NCBI GenBank assembly: GCA_027186245.1
Contig: CP114495.1
Span: 7,928,501-7,992,500 of the forward strand
Reading direction: 5' to 3'
DNA: 64,000 nt
From: Coriaria nepalensis
Lineage: Eukaryota; Streptophyta; Magnoliopsida; Cucurbitales; Coriariaceae
In this document: piece after piece, positions 53,701 to 64,000 of the stretch
Numbering within the stretch: position 1 is the first letter of the stretch
Layout: the number at the start of each line of letters is the position of its first letter
Translations under genes and position numbers: made by a program
The notes under the pieces: generated by a model
Seen by the model: the letters and a program-made list of their open reading frames with translations, nothing else
Databases searched by the model: none
Told to the model about the DNA's origin: nothing

Positions 53701-55575
53701 CTTCACTCCCACTATTTTGTAGTTCTATACTTGATCAATAAGCTGAGGGCTAACAACTTCCAGTAAGTATCTCTTAGTTCTTAAGATAGCTGTCTGTGAG
53801 CAGTTTCCTAAAAAGCCTTGAGTACATCATCTCTCTGTCAAGAAGCCAACTCTATTTCAAGCAACTTATTAGTATAGATCCACTTCCCCACCCACTCTAT
53901 GGCATTGGCTCCGTATCAAGTAATTTTACAACATATCACTTTCAATGGAGACTTTTAAGTGTTTTTCCACATCGCCCCAGGTGCACTTGAAACACAAGGA
54001 GCGGTGAAAGTCCATTTCCATCCATCAAGAGTGGCCAGCGTCCATCTTACTAATGAAATACCAACAAATTCGAAAATTTTTATGACCTCCACATATTTAA
54101 AACAGACTGCCTCAAACTTCTAAAATCAATCCTAGGAAATCAGGAACAAGGACTAGACAGGTTAATCATTGCAACAGAAGTGATGTTGCAAAGCTTATGA
54201 AAGAAATGGGGTTTTTAGCACTATCAACTTTCTTATTTTCATCATCTTCCCAAAAAAAAAAAAAAACTTTTGGGCATAAAATTTCCTTCAGAACTTATTG
54301 ATCTTGGACCCGACAACCTTGTCAATGTCCTCATATGCAATCTGCATAACAGAATCTCGTTTTGAGACTTATTTCATTGGACTAACTACAATAATTAAGT
54401 TCAATCGAGTAAAACCTATCCACATCTTACTTTTATTAGAGACAAACCGCACCTGACTTCCTTTGCAAACGAAGCTTGAAAGAAGTAAAACCTCATCAAA
54501 TGAAATTTCCTTGTCTATCTTCCCACCAAATATTCCCTCAAATCTCTGTGAGTCCAATGCAAGAAAACATTCTTAGTTCAAAGCAAAGACACTATTGCCT
54601 AAGAGCACCAATTTTAAGAAGGAAAAACACACATATAAAAAGACATGAAAGGAACAAGAAAACTCCACCTTGAGTTGGATTACAAGGATATTAGGTGCTT
54701 GAAGTATAGACATTTGCTTCCTTGCTGCGACCAATTTCTTGCACCTAAACATGCCCATATTTCTCGTCATGTAAGAGCTTGAAACAGATAAGAGTACAAA
54801 CTAATACTTCAAAAACAGAGAATAGCTTACTTGTCACACTTGTACTTATTACTACCATCCAGAACCTCGGACTGAAAGAACTTATGGAGGGCCTCTTTAA
54901 GCGAATTACTATGCAAAACATCAAGACTAATATCCATTATCTCGTCAACCTTATTGGAGTCATTTCCACAAGATAGACATTTCACCTGGCTCTGCAAGGC
55001 ACCTCCAAATATCTCCTTCACCGCCGTGGTGGAGTCACCATTGTTGGTGCCATTTCTCCGCAGCTTCTTCAACCTGAGGCAAGTGTCATGGCAAGCATCA
55101 ATGACATAGCGAAGAAACTCATGCGCATCTTCCTGCCGGCCAAATCGAAAATTCTCGGAAAAAATCCTGAGGCAGTTCTGAATCTTAAGAGGAGCGTCGA
55201 GAGTGAGATCCACGCTCAAAGACCTCACAATCCGTCTCTCGAGAATACAAAACGGACAGTCGCGCTTTCTCTCGGCGTCAGAAGAAGCTGAATTGCCTGC
55301 TCGAGCAGAAAAACAGCTCGTAATCAAAATTAACAGAAGCTAGGGTTTTGAAACAAAGAAAATTGAGAAATGAAGAGGAGACGAGAGGGCTTACAGAGAG
55401 AAGAGTGCTGATTGCGGAGGCAGAAATTGGCGAGGGGAGGAGTGTAAGTGAGGCACTGAAGAACGCTGTTGAGATAGCAGGTGTTGCCGAGGTTTTTGAG
55501 ACCGATTGGAGGACCGTTCTTGCGCTTGTGACTCAGTAAAGTCGGCTGCCAACTCATTTGCAACTGCAAGGCCAT
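50756..55575 (-). CDS. UBP25: Ubiquitin carboxyl-terminal hydrolase (ubiquitin-specific protease), UBP25-like
   Basis: Eight minus-strand exons: 55395-55575, 54831-55296, 54669-54744, 54453-54545, 52860-52946, 51885-52771, 51146-51277, 50756-50861. All have GT-AG junctions and continuous frame, giving about 675 residues (I recall Arabidopsis UBP25 at a similar length). The Cys box [17 protein letters not shown] puts the nucleophile at Cys33. The His box SGHYYAY puts His295, and WYCCNDS supplies Asn311/Asp312. A zinc-ribbon pair of CxxC motifs lies between (CLSCGND; CDKCKK). It removes ubiquitin from proteins in nucleus or cytosol. The tail after about 335 is low-complexity and includes four 12-residue repeats. 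The ATG at 55575 gives [11 protein letters not shown] as in the family; an in-frame ATG at 55674 is possible. Confidence 0.93.
52220..52372 (-). repeat. Coding minisatellite, 36-base unit, four copies, in UBP exon 6
   Basis: Units start at 52220, 52256, 52292 and 52328, with a partial fifth. On the minus strand they encode [12 protein letters not shown] with small variation ([14 protein letters not shown]). The unit is a multiple of three, so copy number can change without breaking the frame. It lies in the unstructured C-terminal tail, outside the protease domain. Confidence 0.9.
52947..54452 (-). other. Long intron of the UBP gene
   Basis: An intron of 1506 bases separates the end of the central protease domain from the His-box exon. 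A 115-residue open frame inside it (53221-53568) has no recognisable domain. Other UBP introns here are shorter than about 1 kb. Confidence 0.7.
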
Positions 55576-55579
55576 TAAC

Positions 55580-56650
55580 GACCTTCGTCCTCCCTGTCTT
55601 CCTCCAGCGCATTGAACAACGCCCCTCCCGTCGTTATACTTCCTATGCTCTCCGACAGCCGCCACCAGCACCACCGTGTTCGCATCGCTTTCCCTCGCTC
55701 CCTCTCTTTTGTTTCTCCCTCGTCTTTCTGCCTTCTCCCGAAAGAAATAACAACTTAGTTGGATGGATTTATTTATTTTCTATCTTTTTCTTTTCTTTTC
55801 TTTTTCTTTTTCTTTTTCCTTCGTTTATATTTATTTAGACCACGTTTTTCCTTTTCCTTTTAATTTTTATACACTTTTATTTATTAATATATTTTGCAAT
55901 TCTTTTTCTTTTGCAATGTAATATAACATAAAATAGATGAGTCATGAGTGTATAAATTATATTTTATCATTTAAAAATATATAATTATAAATTATTCATA
56001 AAGAATGAATAACAATATAAACTTTAATAAACTCTCTTAGATTATTAAGTATATATACATTAGTATTTTACTATTGAAATTAGAATAAAAACTACATAAT
56101 CTTTCAATTTCTCTTTTCATCTTCGTCGTCAATCATTTATCATTATCATTGGATTAAATAAAAGTGGACAAAAGTTTTGATCTGAATCTCAATTCTAAAC
56201 TTATTATTTATATTAATTTTAGGTATCAGTTAAGATATGATATCAGTCCTGATATGAATTTCAATCTCGATATTGAATATCGGATCAAGACTCTAAGACA
56301 ATGTGGCAGCTACCTCGATATATTTAGGCCCTAAAGCAAAAATAAGATTTAGGCCTTAAAAAAGTGTAATAATTTCATACATAATTGTTACTAATAATCA
56401 AATTTTATATTAAAATAAACTCTAAAAAGACTCAAATTTAATTACAATTTTCAAAATACAAAAAACCTTAAATTTAAATAAATTTAGCCAAACTCCATCT
56501 TAAATAATAGGAGAAACTATAATTAACTCTCAACACTATACATAAATTATAATGAACCTTCTAAATTTTATATAATTATAACAAATACTCAAAAGTTATA
56601 CTTAAATTATAATGAATATATAATTTTTATACTTATAATAAACACTTAAA
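55580..56650. other. Upstream region of the UBP gene and AT-rich sequence
   Basis: The 5' untranslated region and promoter (55576 to about 55750) are relatively GC-rich. A CTTTT run follows at about 55790-55820, then AT-rich intergenic text in which no gene is seen. Confidence 0.4.
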
Positions 56651-56689
56651 AATCAAAACTAAATTATAACGAGCTCCCAATTTTTCTAA

Positions 56690-56770
56690 TAGGTTTTTTA
56701 CATTTGTCCCAAAATTTAAAATAAATAAAAAACTCCATAGCAGGAGCTTTGAAGCTCCATTGCCAAGGAT
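56690..56770. repeat. Left arm of an inverted repeat pair
   Basis: ACTCCATAGCAGGAGCTTTG and flanking A/T-rich text are matched in inverted form at 58838-58920 (GAAGCTCCTGCCAATGAA). The two arms bracket an inverted LTR-like copy. Confidence 0.5.
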
Positions 56771-57119
56771 AGATCTAGAGCGAATTTGCTCTAGGCCAGG
56801 GAGATTAGCTCTATATTCGTGGAGCTTCGAGCTCCACAACCTTGGAGCTCAAAAGCTTCATGGATCTAGAGCTTAAAGCTCATGACTATATGATGATGGC
56901 TCTTCACTTACCTAGAAGCGGAAGTCTACCTTCGAAGGGTGGGTTACAGATATCCAAACTGATGAAAAACTACTAGGATCAAGGTTGAACGCTATGCAAC
57001 TCTTGCATCTGAAATCACTAGTTCATTTTCAATTTCTAGACTACAATATAATTTAGAATTAAAAAATAAAGAGAAGAGGAAAAAGATTTATACCAAGCTA
57101 CCCACTCCTCCAAAAATTA

Positions 57120-58826
57120 GACGGTCCTTCGCACATCTCTACAACTACCGCCAGCCACCTAACTCTGTCGCCACCACCTTGCTGCCATTCTAAGTTGTTA
57201 CCCAACCTTTATCCGTAACCACATGGTCAACAACTCTTAAAAAAAAATTTAAGGTCTAATCTCAACTCTAGAAATTAGATTTGGAGAAGAAGATAGAAGA
57301 AGGAAGATGATTTTTTGTAAGAGAAATCCATTTTTCTTTCTTCTCCCTCATGTGCGATAAAGGTTGCTTGGAATACCCTACGGCTTGATTTATGTTCCTT
57401 TAGTAAACAAGCCTTTGGGCCAAGCCCAAGTGGGCCTTCAAGGCCTAATTAACTTTTAGCCGTGTTCGACCTCCCGAAAATCTATTTTAATTCCCATTTT
57501 TTGAAATTAAAACATAACTTTATTATTCTAAATTAATGTTAAATTTGACTAATAAAATACAAATTTTAATTTGGACCTTCTGCTAGGAGTATGGTGTGAC
57601 TTAAACTTAACAAATTAAACTAATTAATGATTTAACTTTTAAATCAAATTCATAATGAACAAGTCAAAATTTCTCCAATTTAGAATCTCAATAAGATCCA
57701 ATCAACCTTTGTGTGTATGACTAGATATGTTCTACATTACGTCGGTATATGGAATAGACCTCTTAACTTTGAAACACCTTCAAGTCAAATAGTCAATATG
57801 ATCATTTTCTATGAATAAATTAACTTACACCACCAGACTCATGCTGCCCTCTAGCAAAGGGTATGGGTCACCCTACAATGAAAAGTACAAGAACCTCAAC
57901 AAAAAGCTCAACAAAAAGCATAGATGACTATTATCATACCAAATTGATTCTTCCATCTATTCATGATTCCAAAAAATCTTATAACATGGTTTAATTATTA
58001 AACCCTATTAGATTTTCCTTATGAATTATATAAACTCTTATGCAAGTAGACAATGGATTTACAGAAAAATATTTTCATGTCATACTACTTTGGCCAAAGA
58101 TTATCTTCATTGTATAAGTTTATATTTATTCATAGAACCACATCTCTAATATAGAAGTGATAGATTTTATCTTATCATCCCACAAACTGTACATATCGAA
58201 TACATGTCTAACATTTCACTCTTTTAGTGGCCGATGCTAAGACTATGTGGAGCAATATCAAAACATGATATCTTATATGTCAGTGTTGTGGTGATCTCAG
58301 GTCTAAGTATCACAAGTATCATAGTTACTGATAAAACTCATTAATAGTCAATATTATTATCAATGAGATTTTTTTAATTGATCACATTTAGTAATTAAGT
58401 CTTTATTAATCACATACATCCCTATCTTAGTATCTACCAATACTGATAATTATAAGAACATCACTCTTCTTACAAAGATGATAATGCATGTAATAGTCTC
58501 TCTGAATTATTATCATCTCATCATGACAATCCTATGACTATGAATAATTTGGATCTTAGACTTAAGCCAACTTAGATTTCACCGAACATGATCTACATCA
58601 TGATTCCAAGTGTATGTCTAAGATGCAGAAATCGGTTAAGTATGCAAGCAATTAATTATGCATGCAATTTGCTATTTTCAACTTCATAACATCATCACAA
58701 ACTATGATATGCTCTAATTAAATGCTACGCATCCAATTATGTTGATGATTTATACATTTTAAGATTGATTCTCACATGTAAATTACATGATCATGTCATA
58801 CAATATTGTTTGACGGGTATACTATT
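57120..58826 (-). repeat. Large LTR-like repeat, copy C, inverted
   Basis: Reversed relative to copies A and B: GTGTATGACTAGATATGTTC at about 57713 mirrors the GAACCTAATCGGTCACACAC-type block of copy A, and a mirrored promoter-like region lies at about 57390. It is bracketed by the inverted arms at 56690-56770 and 58838-58920. Limits are approximate. Confidence 0.4.
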
Positions 58827-58837
58827 TTCATTGCCAC

Positions 58838-58920
58838 GAAGCTTCGAAGCTCCTGCCAATGAATTTTTTATTTTTTATTTTTACTTTTTTTAAAATTTGG
58901 GTAAATTTTAGAAAAACAAA
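58838..58920. repeat. Right arm of an inverted repeat pair
   Basis: The inverted match of 56690-56770. It ends in AAAATTTGGGTAAATTTTAG, mirrored by the GTCCCAAAATTTAAAATAAA text on the left. Confidence 0.5.
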
Positions 58921-58969
58921 ATTAAAGTTAATTTATTATTCATAAATATCGTCATTTTTATTTATAGGT

Positions 58970-59690
58970 ATATGCTTCGACGGGGAATGAAAGGATGATG
59001 ATAACACCTCAAAATCATCGAAATCTTGAGCTTCAAAAGGCTCATAAGGATGGAAGGGTGTTGCAGTTAAAACAAGTATCAATTTTAATAAGCTATTAGA
59101 GGTCATGCACAATAAATATTAATCGTGTTGATCCTAATGAATTTGGTATGACAATAGCATACAAGTTATTATTATCATCAATCACTCATCTAATATTTAT
59201 AGAAAATGATGCAAATATGAAGCCATTTTTAGTCTATGCCAATTGCAAATCATCTCCACTGCATGTGACGTTGATTCTAAAAGGAGAAGTGGTATTTATT
59301 TTCCAGAGTAAAGTTAAGTAACAATGTTAGTAATGATCAAAATAAAAATTATATGAGTTATGATAATGGTGATGATGTATATCGAAATAACGGTCTAATT
59401 GCGGAAGAAAATGTTGTTGAGGTTGAGGATGAGGTTTAGGTTGACGAAGAGAATGAGGATGAGACGGAGGATGCAGAGGAGGATGAGGTAGAATGTTGTC
59501 ATTATTTATTACAAGATGATTACTTTAATGGAGTAGTACTTACCTTTAATATACATGATTCTTTATCTACTCGAGAGGATCTGAATCTGATACCTAATTT
59601 ACCGCAATCAAAAAATAAAATAGAAGATGAGGCGATGATGATAAATGCATACCATGCGATTTTCCTGTTCTTCGGACTGGCATTCTTTGT
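58970..59690 (+). pseudogene. Possible Mutator-like transposase N-terminal remnant
   Basis: Decayed frames read DPNEFGMTIAYKLLLSSITH, FIENDANMKPFLVYAN and SSPLHVTLI (about 59130-59280), a pattern like the N-terminal region of plant MULE transposases. An acidic stretch (rich in Glu, Asp, Val) follows at about 59420-59490, then STREDLNLIPNL near 59570. No catalytic domain is present. The family call is tentative. Confidence 0.35.
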
Positions 59691-59899
59691 TATCCTCCAT
59701 AAATGGTGATTTCGGACTTGAAGTTAAACCAGCATTGTAGGTGATTTCGCGGGTGAGAAAAGAGAGAAAGACGGTTGGCCGAAATATGGGTGTGAGTCTG
59801 TGAGAAGAGGAAGAAGAAATAATAAAAAATAAGAAATGAGCAATTTAGGTTTAAGTTTGTATCGTAAATGTTAGGGTATATTAGTCTTTCTTGTTTTTT

Positions 59900-60720
59900 T
59901 TCCCATTTTTCATTCATTTAATTTTATTTATATATTTTTAAAAGTGATGTATGAAAAAAAAATTACAAATGACTATTAAGATAATAGTACTTTGACAAAT
60001 TCTCTCTTTGAAATATGTAAATTAGGCATTAGGCTGAACAATTTTAAATTGTAAGCCCAAATTTTGATGTAGTTTAATTTTAATCATTAAAAAAATGACC
60101 TTTTTTAGGATCATATAGATCTAATAAAATATGTAACTAATCGTACTGATATTAATATATTTCCAGTATCAGTAATTTGATATCATATAAATATGAATAT
60201 TGATAAAAATCGGAATTCGGACTAGTACTATCTAATACTGGTCATGTTATAACTTTTGTCACTCCTAAAATTACAGTATATGATCTACAAAATCGTATAA
60301 ATAAGAGTGAACAAAAGTTTCGCAGGGTGTCATCAGTCTCAATCCCTAACTTTTCTAATATAGATATTAATAAGGTATCGAAATCAATAATAACAATTTA
60401 ATATTAGTACCATCGGAATCAAAATTATCCAAATAAAAAAAAAGAATCCTAGAATAGATCATCTTTTATTTTTAAAACTAATTGGACCGAGATCATAATC
60501 GATTTAAAATTGGAATAGTATCCGTAGTGATACATTAATCCCCACCAATATAAGGCCCAAAAAACCGAGGTTTATATTGAAATTGAGACTTTTGTCTATA
60601 GTATAACAACTTCATGCGTACACTTAATATTTCTTATTGTATAATTATAGATATATGTTTGGATACATGACCAGAACAACAACAAAAACGAAACAAAAAA
60701 CAAAATCAGAAAAGAAAATT
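59900..60720. other. AT-rich intergenic sequence
   Basis: No gene or defined repeat is recognised. Confidence 0.35.
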
Positions 60721-60728
60721 ATAAATTA

Positions 60729-61101
60729 TGTTTGGCTAACCGTTTTAAAACACATTTTGAAATGTGTCTTAACAAAAAATATCTATTTGGTAGATATTAT
60801 ATGATGTGCTATAGCAAAATATTTTAATTTTTAATAATTATAAAAAATATTCTTAAAAATTTAAAATTATATTTTAAGTTTTTTCCTTAATTTTTTCCTA
60901 CAGAGAGCAGCATGAAAATGAAAAAATAAACTTAAAAATATAATTTTTGATTTTTTAGTATATTTTTTACAATTCTTAAAAGGTAATTAAAAGACAAAAA
61001 TTCAATATGATTTAACATATTATCACATTTCTTAAATCGTGTTATATCGTCAAAATACATTTTAAAATATGAAATACATTTTAAAATACTTACCCAAACA
61101 A
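60729..61101. repeat. AT-rich MITE-like element with inverted ends, copy 2
   Basis: The left end TGTTTGGCTAACCGTTTTAA and the right end AAAATACTTACCCAAACA are roughly inverted and resemble the ends at 26407-26820. The interior is AT-rich and has no coding capacity. Confidence 0.45.
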
Positions 61102-61109
61102 ACCCATAG

Positions 61110-61846
61110 TAATCATGCATTCGACAATATAAGTTTTTTCATTTCTTGTTTTTTTTCCTTCTTTTTGGGGGACATTTCACAAATGTCTATAAAGAAAAAA
61201 CAAAAAGAACTTCAAAGAGCAGCTATGAATGACATATCTTACATTATCAAAGCCCCATGAATTGCTTTACAAACAAAAATGCCTGAATGTCTTACATATT
61301 TTTTTTTTGGGGGGACACCTTAAGATTGAGAAACCTTCCATAAAATGTGTATTTTTGTGAGAAGATACAAAACTATGAATCATAAACATGTCTTTACACT
61401 TGTCTCATTCCGCTCTATATGGTCGAGCAACAAAATCCGCAAATCGTAGGAGCAGCTGCAAACAAGGAATGTATGTGAAACTCCAGTTGGATCCAAACTC
61501 CAATTTAAGTTCAAACCTCTTCTAATTTCTCTCGAGCATTGTTCCAAATGTTAATCATCCAGTTTGTCTTAACAATCTAACTAGAATACAGTTTACACAA
61601 ATTTCAGTCCATCTAAATTCCAGTTTTACATTGGTTGTTACTTGAGATTCAGTGATACTATACTCTCATGCCTCTTCTAGAAGGAAAATCTAGAGATATT
61701 CCTTTCTTATTGATAAAGCGGTCGACAACAAAATTCTATAGAGTATATAACATTTACACATAAATTCACAAAACATCAAGAAAGTCTAGAGTCACAAGCA
61801 TATACGGCAAGAATAACTTCGCAGATGATCTTTACTATATATCTTT
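61110..61846. other. 3' flank of the translocator gene
   Basis: It contains T- and G-runs (about 61302-61315) and the presumed 3' untranslated region of the minus-strand translocator. No other gene is seen. Confidence 0.4.
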
Positions 61847-63954
61847 CTAGCTTCTATCCAGAGATGTGACTGTTTCCATTAATTGAACCTCTTCTTCAAA
61901 TGTATCACGGCTCTCACGAGATGCTTCCTTTTTCAATTTGCTATTGTTGTATGCTACTACACCTGCTATGGCTACATAAAAGATAACGATAAAGAGCAGA
62001 GAAAACAGAAGTGCTCCTTTTATTTTATTTTCCTATTGCTTTCTAATACAATTTCTAGATATATTATCACCTCATATGATCTTTTACATAATGGGACCCT
62101 TGAAATAAACCAACCCACAGATCCAGCTACATGAAAGATCTTATCTATTTCAGTCCAACCCCAAAAATCATTGAGAATGAACACAGAAGGCTTTTATTTC
62201 TGTACAAAGACATTGAAAACAGGCACCTTAAGGTGTTTTCATGAGGGTATACATTTTGGATGGTGAGCAAAAGGGATGCAATTGCTAATTAGAATGTGTT
62301 TTTATGAGCTTTGTATAATGTCAAAAATAGAAAAGAATCTCGGCGTAAAATACTTACCAATGCCATAACCAACCAGGTTTATAAAGGTCAACTTTGTGTC
62401 GGCAAATAAAAGGGCTGAAAATAAGACTACGACCCAGTCCTTGACAACTCCAGCAACCCGAATAGTCAAAGCACTTGTATGTGTTATCACAAGGAAAACC
62501 GATAAGTTGAGGGCAAAAGTACACAAGGAATTGAGAACCAACACAATAGGATGGAAGTTCCAAGATTCACGAGCTTCCATTTTTGGCTTCTCTAGAAAGA
62601 TCCATGGAATAAGTAGGCAGAGAGCACTGCACGGACTAACATAGTACATGATTGATATAGGGTTTAATTTGAGACCCTTACTCTTCACAAAAATCTCCAT
62701 GAAAATTAGTCTTAAAGCTTCACCAATAACACCACCCATTTGGTAAACAACTCCGATCCAGCTGATATTTATTTCTCCATAAGAAGCTATTAGAACTCCA
62801 ACACTTATCACTGACATGATTGACAGCATTCTGTAACTCATAACCTCAAGGCCTGCAATTACTCCAAGAATGAACACAGCTACTGGCACTGCAAAAAGAA
62901 AAATTCAAGAGCAGAAATTAGATTACCAGATACAGATTTTACAGTAAACTCGATTTTTTTTTTAATACTAAATTACTATTTTACATATACAACATCCAAC
63001 ATAAATATGAATTCCCCAGAAGCTCTAGATATTTGACTAAAGTGGGATCAAAGAGAAGGGCAGTAAGAACTTACTGATTGCTTTCAACATTTGTGCAAAT
63101 GCAACAGAAATGTAGAGGTATGCAGTGTTGCCCAGCCAAAGAGTCATTGCAAACATTGCACCAATAGGAATAACTGATCTAGCATATCTAGATCATTAAG
63201 TCGATTAGATTTCGGGTGAATAGATGTATTCAATAAATGGCAAGAAAATTTAGTAAATCTTATATGATTTTGATAGCTATTCTGTCAATCCTTTCATTAT
63301 TCCCTTTATATTCAAGGATCATTTTTCAATGAAAGCCCAGTGATCAACAATGTTAAGAAGCAGAGTCTAAGTCCTATGCCGGATCCCAAAACATCCCTAA
63401 TCCCTGAAGAAACTGCACCGAAATGATTAGGCCAAAAGTATAATTTCCCTGTAACTAACTGTCTGTTTTAGATATTCTGCATACTACTGAAGCTCGAAAC
63501 CCATGCTGAAAATGTGCAAGTGAAGGATGTAGCTATACATTTTTAGCCAAGACAAGAGAAGAGAGCAAAGTCTCATTTCCTTTCCACCAAGTTTTAAGCA
63601 TATTTACTTTCATTACCTTCATTAGTCTCAAATAGAAAGGAGTAAAAGCAATAGAATATGAACCACTTTCCAACAAGATGTATTTATTATCAGGCAGAAG
63701 AAGCATCCTTTAGTTACTTACATTTCTAGGGTCATTCCTTCCTCTACCTTCATAATCTGAGACAACAAGGAGACAAGAGCAATGAGTTACATAAAAATCC
63801 CATTCCATAATGTTAGTTCTTCTCATCATATACATGAACCATTTACCTTGAGAACTTTTGTGAGTATGAAACATAAGACCGAGGAAAAAATCATGTGAAG
63901 TAGAGTCAACCCAAGAGGATAAGGGAAATCTATTTCCTTAGATGACAACACCCA
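61847..63954 (-). CDS. Probable sugar-phosphate/phosphate translocator (At3g14410-like), 5' end outside window
   Basis: Minus-strand exons 63847-63954, 63722-63756, 63075-63187, 62358-62888 and 61847-61971 are joined by GT-AG introns in continuous frame. They give about 303 residues of the C-terminal part; exon 1 lies beyond 64000. The sequence is that of the triose-phosphate/nucleotide-sugar transporter (TPT) family, an integral membrane protein of about ten helices. Landmarks are [86 protein letters not shown] and the tail [18 protein letters not shown]. It closely matches Arabidopsis At3g14410 as remembered. The substrate is unproven; a Golgi or other endomembrane location is inferred. One exon is only 35 bases. 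Two possible acceptors precede the 63075-63187 exon; the upstream one keeps family length. Confidence 0.9.
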
Positions 63955-64000
63955 CTGCAGTTTACAGTTCAAGTAAAGCATCAGCTACAAACGTCTATGC

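Noticed and set aside
55576..55674. Upstream in-frame ATG for the UBP gene adding 33 residues
   Set aside because: The added residues are not family-like, while the ATG at 55575 reproduces the family N-terminus; kept only as an alternative.

Overview
This is an AT-rich window from the nuclear genome of a flowering plant, most likely a eudicot. The evidence is plant-type intron-containing genes, tau-class glutathione transferases, plant lineages of Ty1-copia and Ty3 retrotransposons, remnants of a movement-protein element, hAT-type MITEs and a CC-NBS-LRR fragment. The species cannot be named from the sequence. Everything is read by eye. Exon boundaries rest on splice consensus, reading-frame continuity and remembered family sequences.

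Layout. 1-4200 holds a decayed movement-protein element resembling an endogenous pararetrovirus: leader with TATA-like box and tRNA-Met primer site, then movement-protein and capsid/gag-like segments, cut off before the protease and reverse transcriptase. 4200-11310 is a degenerate Ty1-copia element with its own short LTRs, broken by two Ty3 fragments. 11725-18891 carries two intact tau GST genes with repeats between and around them. 19800-26150 is a Copia fragment interrupted by a solo Ty3 LTR, followed by a large LTR-like repeat and a histone H2B pseudogene. 27010-28500 is an intact single-exon AAA-ATPase on the minus strand. 28600-34300 is repeat-rich, with MITE-like AT-rich elements and a Copia gag fragment. 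34522-43165 has a third intact tau GST and a fourth that is a pseudogene: one insertion lies in its exon 1, and a 5.1 kb Copia element with both LTRs lies in its exon 2. 43559-44600 is an NBS-LRR remnant. 44650-49300 is LTR and Ty3 debris. 50756-55575 is a full ubiquitin-specific protease gene (UBP25-like) in eight exons on the minus strand. 56400-60000 is transposon debris. 61847 to the right edge is a sugar-phosphate/phosphate translocator on the minus strand, whose first exon lies outside the window.

Working genes. Five genes look complete (three GSTU, the AAA-ATPase, the UBP) and one is complete except for its 5' end (the translocator). The GSTs are a tandem array on the plus strand that arose by duplication and is being eroded by retrotransposons. 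The UBP and translocator lie next to each other on the same strand and match the adjacent Arabidopsis pair At3g14400 (UBP25) and At3g14410, so this end of the window looks like conserved microsynteny. No bacterial-style operon, CRISPR array, rRNA or tRNA gene was seen, and I found no convincing new biological system. The most unusual items are the movement-protein element, the telomere-like degenerate array between direct repeats, the coding minisatellite in the UBP gene, and the layered insertions in the fourth GST.
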